Shown here in pieces: positions 59,401-64,000 of a stretch of 64,000 nucleotides of DNA. Each line of letters starts with the position of its first letter. Position 1 is the first letter of the stretch. The stretch is from Pseudomonadota bacterium. GTDB lineage: Bacteria; Pseudomonadota; Gammaproteobacteria; Burkholderiales; Methylophilaceae. The notes under the pieces were generated by a model, which was given only the letters and a program-made list of their open reading frames with translations, did no database searches and was not told the origin of the DNA. The position numbers and the translations under genes are program-made. The DNA is taken from positions 62,001 to 126,000 of the forward strand of contig JAKOVB010000027.1 of NCBI GenBank assembly GCA_029782295.1, in the 5' to 3' direction.

Positions 59401-60300
59401 CATGCGCCAGGACGCCAGGTTGTCCAGCGCAGTCCCCCACAGGACAGCCTTCTTGCCACCGGCGTTCATGGCGACATTCCCACCGATACAGGAAGCATCT
59501 GCGGAAGTCGGATCGACGGCAAACTCGAGACCGGCTTCGCTGGCCGCTTCCATCACACGACGGGTCACCACCCCCGCGCCGCAGCGGATGGTCGGCACAC
59601 GGCTCGGCACGCCAGGCAGGGCGCGCGGCTCGACACGACCGATGCTGTCCAGCTTTTCGGTGTTGATCACGGCCGACAACTTGGTCAGCGGCACCGCCCC
59701 CCCGGTGTAACCCGTGCCGCCGCCGCGCGGAATCAGGGTCAGGCCAAGGTCGATGCAGGCCTTCACAATCGGCGCGACTTCTTCTTCGGTATCCGGATTG
59801 ATCACCACAAACGGATATTCCACGCGCCAGTCGGTCGCGTCGGTCACATGCGACACACGGGCGAGGCCATCGAACTGGATATTGTCCTTGCGGGTAATCT
59901 TGCCCAGTACAGCCAGCGCACGTTTGCGCAGGTTGGCGGTATGACGGAACTCATTCTCGAACTGAGCCACGGCCTGACGGGCGGCCACGACCAGCTTGAG
60001 CACCTTGACGTTGCCCTGGCTGCGCTCGTCGATCGCCTTGATGCGATGATGCAAAGCACCGGTCAGCGCCTTGAGACGCTTGGGATTGGCGAGCAGATCG
60101 TCCTGCAGATAAGGGTTGCGCGACACCACCCACAGATCCCCCAGCACCTCGAACAGCATGCGCGCGGAGCGACCGGTCTTGCGCTCGCCGCGCAACTCGT
60201 TGAGCACTTCCCAGATTTCCTCGCCGAGGAATCGAATGACGATTTCGCGATCGGAGAAGGAGGTGTAGTTATAGGGGATTTCGCGCAGACGTGCAGTCAT
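56470..60300 (-). CDS. FAD-linked oxidase / Fe-S oxidoreductase fusion (DUF3683 type)
   Basis: This 1276-residue protein combines, in order, a DUF3683 N-terminal domain (about 1-115, [21 protein letters not shown]), a PCMH FAD domain ([32 protein letters not shown]), an FAD-oxidase C domain ([23 protein letters not shown]), two 4Fe-4S motifs ([24 protein letters not shown]) and two CCG domains ([37 protein letters not shown]). It looks like a single-chain analogue of GlcDF or of D-lactate dehydrogenase. The substrate is a 2-hydroxy acid by analogy. ATG 60300 is chosen over TTG 60306. Confidence 0.92.
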   Translation of the reverse strand: MTARLREIPYNYTSFSDREIVIRFLGEEIWEVLNELRGERKTGRSARMLFEVLGDLWVVSRNPYLQDDLLANPKRLKALTGALHHRIKAIDERSQGNVKVLKLVVAARQAVAQFENEFRHTANLRKRALAVLGKITRKDNIQFDGLARVSHVTDATDWRVEYPFVVINPDTEEEVAPIVKACIDLGLTLIPRGGGTGYTGGAVPLTKLSAVINTEKLDSIGRVEPRALPGVPSRVPTIRCGAGVVTRRVMEAASEAGLEFAVDPTSADASCIGGNVAMNAGGKKAVLWGTALDNLASWRMVTPDATWLEVERLDHNLGKIHDVEVARFRVTRFAADGKTLQGEEILEIPGSHFRKTGLGKDVTDKFLAGLPGIQKEGCDGLITSATFILHRMPAHVRTICLEFFGSVALAVPAIVEIKDYLDAHPAAILAGLEHLDERYLKAVGYATKANRAQRPKMVLIADIASDDEIAVGEAASQIVRLANARGGEGFIAVSADARKKFWLDRARTAAIAAHTNAFKINEDVVIPLPRLGDYSDGIERINIELSISNKLRLLDALEEFLRGDLPLLEDEDTQADPERVETRRQQALAQIAETRDHWQGVLQGLDSPLQAFGERVMELMSAAGLGAMTPAFRAVQEHHLRISWKREVRKPLHQIFTGREYQKVLEKLDEIHKAILKSRVFVALHMHAGDGNVHTNIPVNSDDYGMLQEANAAVARIMRLATDLGGVISGEHGIGLTKLEFLDEKTIATFAEYKRKVDPEGRFNKGKLMAGADLRNAYTPSFGLLEQESLIMEQSEIGEIADSIKDCLRCGKCKPVCSTHVPRANLLYSPRNKILATSLLVEAFLYEEQTRRGVSLMHFDEFSDVADHCTVCHRCVNPCPVDIDFGDVSVAMRNFLRKQGKKKFNPGTFASMAFLNAKDPATVKLIRTGLIDVGYKAQRLAYSAAKKLGLIRAGKKQPASTLGKPPLKAQVIHIINRPMPKAMPTKTSRALLGLEDPTMVPVIRNPQKVSDESDAVFYFPGCGSERLFSNVGLATQAMLYEVGAVTVLPPGYLCCGYPQSSAGNHDKGQQITTENRVLFHRVANTLNYLDIKTVIVSCGTCMDQLLKYEFEKIFPGCRLLDIHEYLMEKGVKVEGVTGTRYMYHEPCHTPMKTYASSQVTKQLMGTDVPLNDRCCGESGTFAVSRPDIATQVKMRKQEELEKGMEKLGLTPGAPEQPVKILTSCPSCLQGLSRYGDDTGIDADYIVVEMARHLMGENWMEEYVARVNQGGIEKVLL

Positions 60301-60332
60301 GTCCAAGGTTCAGAGGGGTTACCAAAAGTCGA

Positions 60333-60341
60333 ATTATATCA
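60333..60341 (-). promoter_or_regulatory. Extended -10 promoter of the large oxidoreductase
   Basis: The minus strand reads TGATATAAT, a perfect extended -10 (TGnTATAAT), about 33 bases before the ATG. No good -35 is seen, which suits extended -10 promoters. Confidence 0.5.
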
Positions 60342-60424
60342 CAGCGCCAGACCCTAATAACCCTTTGATATGTCACGCCTTTATGGATAATGGGCATCAC
60401 CCCACTGGCGCACCGCTGCCCAAC

Positions 60425-63169
60425 TCAGTGCGCCTGTTCCCAGTTTGGACCAACCCCCATCTCCACCAGCAGGGGCACATCCAGCTTCGCCACCCCCTCC
60501 ATCAACCGTGGCAAATGTTCACGGATCAACGTCAGCTCGCCTTCAGGCACCTCCAGCACCAGTTCATCGTGCACCTGCATGATGATCCGGGTTGCGAGCG
60601 TCTGCTCGGCCAGCCAGCGGTCGACAGCGATCATGGCGAGCTTGATCAGGTCCGCCGCGGTGCCCTGCATCGGCGCGTTGATCGCCGCACGCTCCGCCCC
60701 CTGCCGGCGCATGCCATTGGAACTGTTGATTTCCGGCACCCAAAGACGGCGCCCGAAGTAGGTTTCGACATAACCCTGCATGTGCGCGGCCTCACGCGTG
60801 CGCTGCATGTACTCGGCCACGCCAGGATACCGGGCGAAATAGCGGTCGATATAGTTCTGCGCCGCCACTCTCGGCACGCCGAGCTGGCTGGCCAGGCCAA
60901 ACGCGGACATGCCGTAGATCAGCCCGAAATTAATGACCTTGGCATACCGACGCTGTTCGCCACTCACTTCAGCGCGCGAGCAGCCGAAAATCTCGGCGGC
61001 CGTGGCCCGGTGGATGTCTTCCCCCGCAGCGAAGGCAGCCAGCAGGCCCTCGTCCTGCGACAGGTGCGCCATGATGCGCAACTCGATCTGGGAATAGTCG
61101 GCTGACACAATCACGCTTCCCGGCGGTGCGATAAACGCCTCGCGGATGCGCCGGCCTTCGGCAGTGCGCACCGGAATGTTCTGCAGATTGGGGTCGGAAC
61201 TGGCCAGCCGCCCGGTCACGGCCACCGCCTGGCTGTAGCTGGTATGCACGCGCCCGGTCCGGGGATCGACCATCCTGGGCAATTTGTCGGTGTAGGTCGA
61301 TTTCAACTTGGACAGGCCGCGGTATTCCAGCAGCACCTTGGGCAGCGGATGATCCAGCGCCAGCTCCTGCAACACGTCTTCGTCGGTCGAGGGCGCACCG
61401 GACGGCGTTTTCTTCAAAGGCTTGATGCCGAGCTTGCCGAACAGGATTTCCTGCAACTGCTTGGGCGAGCCGAGATTGAAAGGCTGGCCGGCCAGCTCAT
61501 GCGCCTGCTGTTCCAGCGCAATCAGCTTCATGCCCAGTTCATGGCTTTGCGCCTGCAACATGGGCACATCCAGCAATACCCCGTTCCGCTCGATACGGAA
61601 CAGGATTTCCATCACCGGCATTTCGAGATCGCGGTAGATGCGGGACAGCTTGTCGTCCCGAGCGATCTGCGGATGCAACGCCTGATGCAACTGCAGGGTG
61701 ACATCCGCATCTTCGGCGGCGTATTCCGCAGCCTGCTCCAGCGCAACCTGATTGAAGCCGACCTGCTTGGCCCCTTTGCCCGCCACCTCTTCGAAGGTGA
61801 TGGTCCTGATGCCGAGGTGACGCATGGCGAGATCATCCATATTGTGCGGACGATGACTTTCCAGCACATAAGACTGCAGCAGGGTGTCGTGCGCGATGCC
61901 TTGCAGGACGATGCCGTGGTTGGCGAGCACATGCATATCGTACTTGAGGTTCTGACCGACCTTGAGGACGGCCGGATTCTCCAGCAAGGGCCTGACGCGC
62001 TGAAGGGTGGTCTCGAAATCCAGTTGCGCCGGTGCCCCGGCATAATCATGCGCCAGCGGCAGATAGGCCGCCTTGCCCGCCTCGACGCTGAACGACATGC
62101 CGACCATGCGTGCCTGCAACGGATCCAGGCTGGTGGTTTCGGTATCGAAGCACACCAGCGGCGCAGACCCGATCCTGTCCAGCCATCCTTGCAACTGGGC
62201 TTCCGTGAGAATGGTTTCATAGGCACGCGTCGTGACCGCGCTGGCAGCGAACAGGTCGCCAGCAGGCTGTGCCGGCGCCTGGAAAGCAGGACGCGGCACG
62301 CCGGGTGCGGCTGGCGTAAAGCTGTTGGCGTTCAGCTCCTTGAGCCAGCTCCTGAATTCGAATCGCTCGAACAACTCGGCCAGCTTGGCATTGTCATGCG
62401 CCTCGTGCGTCAGCGCGTGGAGTTCCACCGGCAGATCGATGTCGCAGCGGATGGTGATCAGTTCACGCCCGGTCGGCAGCCAGGGCAGGGCACGACGCAG
62501 GTTCTCGCCGACCACGCCCCCCACCTCGCCGGCGTGCGCGATCAGGTTGTCCAGGGAACCGTATTGCGTCAGCCACTTCACGGCTGTCTTCGGGCCGCAC
62601 TTCTCCACCCCGGGGACGTTATCCACCGCATCGCCGACCAGCGTCAGGTAATCGATGATCAGCCCGGGCGGCAGCCCGAACTTGGCCTCGACGCCCTTTT
62701 CGTCCAGCACCTCGTTGGACATGGTGTTGACCAGGGTCACCTGCGGATTCACCAGTTGCGCGATATCCTTGTCACCGGTGGAAATCACGGTACGCATGCC
62801 TTCCGCTTCCGCGCGCTTCGCCAACGCCCCGATCACATCATCCGCCTCTACCCCTTCGACCATCAGCAGGGGCCAGCCCATGGCCTTGATCGCCTCGTGC
62901 AAAGGAGCGATCTGGCGGGCCAGATCTTCCGGCATCGGCGGACGATGCGCCTTGTATTCCGGGTAAATGTCATCGCGGAAGGTTTTTCCCTTGGCATCGA
63001 ACACACAGGCGCTATAATCGGCCGGGTAGTCCTTGTGCAGGCGCCGCAACATGTTGAGTACGCCATAGATCGCACCGGTCGGCTCGTTGTTGCGATTACG
63101 CAGGTCGGGGAGGGCGTGGAAGGCACGGTAGAGGTAGGAAGAACCGTCCACCAGCAGCAGTGTTTTCAT
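60425..63169 (-). CDS. polA: DNA polymerase I
   Basis: This 914-residue polymerase has a 5'-nuclease domain (1-290, LLLVDGSSYLYRAFHALP, STGDKDIAQLV), an intact 3'-5' exonuclease domain (CFDTETTSLDPL and YAAEDADVTLQLHQ) and the polymerase domain with motif A SADYSQIELRIMAHLS, motif B RRYAKVINFGLIYGMSAFG and motif C QVHDELVLEVPE. It serves in Okazaki-fragment maturation and repair. It is divergent from the LOG-family gene. Confidence 0.98.
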   Translation of the reverse strand: MKTLLLVDGSSYLYRAFHALPDLRNRNNEPTGAIYGVLNMLRRLHKDYPADYSACVFDAKGKTFRDDIYPEYKAHRPPMPEDLARQIAPLHEAIKAMGWPLLMVEGVEADDVIGALAKRAEAEGMRTVISTGDKDIAQLVNPQVTLVNTMSNEVLDEKGVEAKFGLPPGLIIDYLTLVGDAVDNVPGVEKCGPKTAVKWLTQYGSLDNLIAHAGEVGGVVGENLRRALPWLPTGRELITIRCDIDLPVELHALTHEAHDNAKLAELFERFEFRSWLKELNANSFTPAAPGVPRPAFQAPAQPAGDLFAASAVTTRAYETILTEAQLQGWLDRIGSAPLVCFDTETTSLDPLQARMVGMSFSVEAGKAAYLPLAHDYAGAPAQLDFETTLQRVRPLLENPAVLKVGQNLKYDMHVLANHGIVLQGIAHDTLLQSYVLESHRPHNMDDLAMRHLGIRTITFEEVAGKGAKQVGFNQVALEQAAEYAAEDADVTLQLHQALHPQIARDDKLSRIYRDLEMPVMEILFRIERNGVLLDVPMLQAQSHELGMKLIALEQQAHELAGQPFNLGSPKQLQEILFGKLGIKPLKKTPSGAPSTDEDVLQELALDHPLPKVLLEYRGLSKLKSTYTDKLPRMVDPRTGRVHTSYSQAVAVTGRLASSDPNLQNIPVRTAEGRRIREAFIAPPGSVIVSADYSQIELRIMAHLSQDEGLLAAFAAGEDIHRATAAEIFGCSRAEVSGEQRRYAKVINFGLIYGMSAFGLASQLGVPRVAAQNYIDRYFARYPGVAEYMQRTREAAHMQGYVETYFGRRLWVPEINSSNGMRRQGAERAAINAPMQGTAADLIKLAMIAVDRWLAEQTLATRIIMQVHDELVLEVPEGELTLIREHLPRLMEGVAKLDVPLLVEMGVGPNWEQAH

Positions 63170-63206
63170 TTTTTGAATTCCGGAAAATTAGGTCGAGATC
63201 ATCACC

Positions 63207-63935
63207 ATGTCGGTCCAAGAAAAACTTCCCCAGGCCATCGAAGCGAGCGCGACCAGCAACAATTACTCCGCGCAGGAATCCTGGCGCGTGTTCGAGATTA
63301 TGTCAGAGTTCGTGGACTCCACGGAACGTCTGAAGGAAATCAGCCCGGCGGTCTCCATCTTCGGCAGCGCCCGCACCGACCCCGGACACACTTATTACAA
63401 GCTGGCCGAAAACATCGCGCGCCAGTTGTCCGATGCCGGCTTCAGCGTCATTTCCGGCGGCGGCCCCGGCATCATGGAAGCCGCCAACAAGGGGGCCTTC
63501 TACGGAAAATCCCCCAGCGTCGGCCTGAACATCCAGTTGCCGCACGAGCAGCACAACAACCCCTACCAGGACATCAGCCAGACTTTCCATCACTTCTTCG
63601 CGCGCAAGGTGATGTTCGTGAAATTTGCCGCCGCCTATGTCGTCATGCCCGGCGGATTCGGCACCATGGATGAGCTGATGGAAGCGCTCACTCTCGTCCA
63701 GACTGGCAAGACACGCAGGATACCCATCATTCTGGTGTGCGGCGATTTCTGGCGGGGCATGCTGGAATGGTTCCGTGATGTCATGGTGAAGGAAGGCATG
63801 ATCGGCGTCGAGGACCTTGATCTGATTCAGGTGATCGACGAACCGAAACAGGTGGTCGAAGCCATCTTCAAGCACTACGAAACCCGCGGCTTCGAACCCT
63901 CTGCACAGGAACGCGAAATCCAACTGAATCTGTGA
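63207..63935 (+). CDS. LOG-family (TIGR00730) protein
   Basis: This 242-residue protein belongs to the lysine-decarboxylase-like/LOG family with the nucleotide-binding motifs ISGGGPGIMEAANKGA and MPGGFGTMDELMEAL. Characterised members hydrolyse nucleoside monophosphates to base and ribose 5-phosphate. The N-terminal extension (about 45 residues, AQESWRVFEIMSEFVDSTERL) is typical of the longer bacterial form. Confidence 0.9.
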   Translation: MSVQEKLPQAIEASATSNNYSAQESWRVFEIMSEFVDSTERLKEISPAVSIFGSARTDPGHTYYKLAENIARQLSDAGFSVISGGGPGIMEAANKGAFYGKSPSVGLNIQLPHEQHNNPYQDISQTFHHFFARKVMFVKFAAAYVVMPGGFGTMDELMEALTLVQTGKTRRIPIILVCGDFWRGMLEWFRDVMVKEGMIGVEDLDLIQVIDEPKQVVEAIFKHYETRGFEPSAQEREIQLNL

Positions 63936-63985
63936 TGATCTGATAAAATCCTCAACAGGTTCTTACCCAACGACACGAGGTCAAC

Positions 63986-64000
63986 ATGTCCCGCATTCGT
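63986..64000 (+). CDS. First codons of a further gene (cut by window edge)
   Basis: ATG with an upstream CGAGG ribosome-binding site begins MSRIR at the very end of the window. It lies 51 bases after the LOG-family gene on the same strand. Too little is present to name it. Confidence 0.35.

Noticed and set aside
58510-60357. 615-codon plus-strand open frame opposite the large oxidoreductase
   Set aside because: Antisense shadow; no start signal or domain.
61244-63673. 809-codon plus-strand open frame opposite polA
   Set aside because: polA is certain from its motifs; the antisense frame has no recognisable domain and shadow-like composition.

Overview
The window is a dense, GC-rich chromosomal segment of a betaproteobacterium. 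The gene content (transketolase-gap-pgk-pyk-fba block, fhs-glcDEF, gmhA-hldE LPS-heptose genes, a YgaV/BigR-type sulfur regulator) is compatible with an autotrophic or sulfur/iron-oxidising lineage such as Nitrosomonadales/Gallionellales. That placement is an inference from content; there is no rRNA gene to confirm it. No CRISPR array, insertion sequence, prophage or intact tRNA was seen, and no stretch over 300 bases lacks a gene.

Layout. 1-7.6 kb (minus strand): an ArsR-family regulator, then a tightly coupled run of RND adaptor, RND pump, DUF2892 membrane protein, PglL-type oligosaccharyltransferase, rhodanese, glutaredoxin and secB. The regulator has two cysteines spaced as in the persulfide sensors SqrR/BigR. 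A perfect AT-rich dyad lies across the promoter of the pump operon. 7.7-10.5 kb: gpmI-envC. 10.5-16.6 kb (plus): LPS heptose synthesis (gmhA, hldE), a glycosyltransferase, an asparagine-synthase-like amidotransferase and a heptosyltransferase. 16.6-24.9 kb (minus): further envelope-glycan genes (WaaE-like GT2, O-antigen ligase, CgeB-like GT, acyltransferase, GT4, an unrecognised 638-aa protein, ELM1-like protein). 25-31 kb: ydcH, aroC, a Na,K-ATPase-like P-type ATPase, a GAF protein, a class I amidotransferase and rluE.

31-39.3 kb: icd, then the central-carbon block tkt-gap-pgk-pyk-fba (minus), with a long hairpin between gap and pgk. 39.5-44.9 kb: a redoxin, rsmE, a SulP transporter, an ArgA fused to an N-terminal XRE helix-turn-helix, a small-RNA candidate and hsp20 with a sigma-32 promoter. 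44.9-50.3 kb: fhs-glcDEF (glycolate oxidase with formate-THF ligase). 50.5-56.3 kb: argB, a HAD nucleotidase, slmA, an exported protein, a frameshifted radC, coaBC-dut and rpmB-rpmG. 56.5-64 kb: a giant flavin/Fe-S oxidoreductase, polA, a LOG-family protein and the first codons of another gene.

The most promising less-described elements are: (1) the probable persulfide-responsive RND/DUF2892/PglL/rhodanese/glutaredoxin operon, which sits between yibN-grxC-secB and gpmI-envC, two blocks that are direct neighbours in E. coli; (2) the XRE-ArgA fusion, whose own promoter is covered by a 45-bp dyad, suggesting an autoregulating biosynthetic enzyme; and (3) a pair of short RNA modules flanking hsp20, each with an anti-Shine-Dalgarno motif directly before a terminator hairpin.
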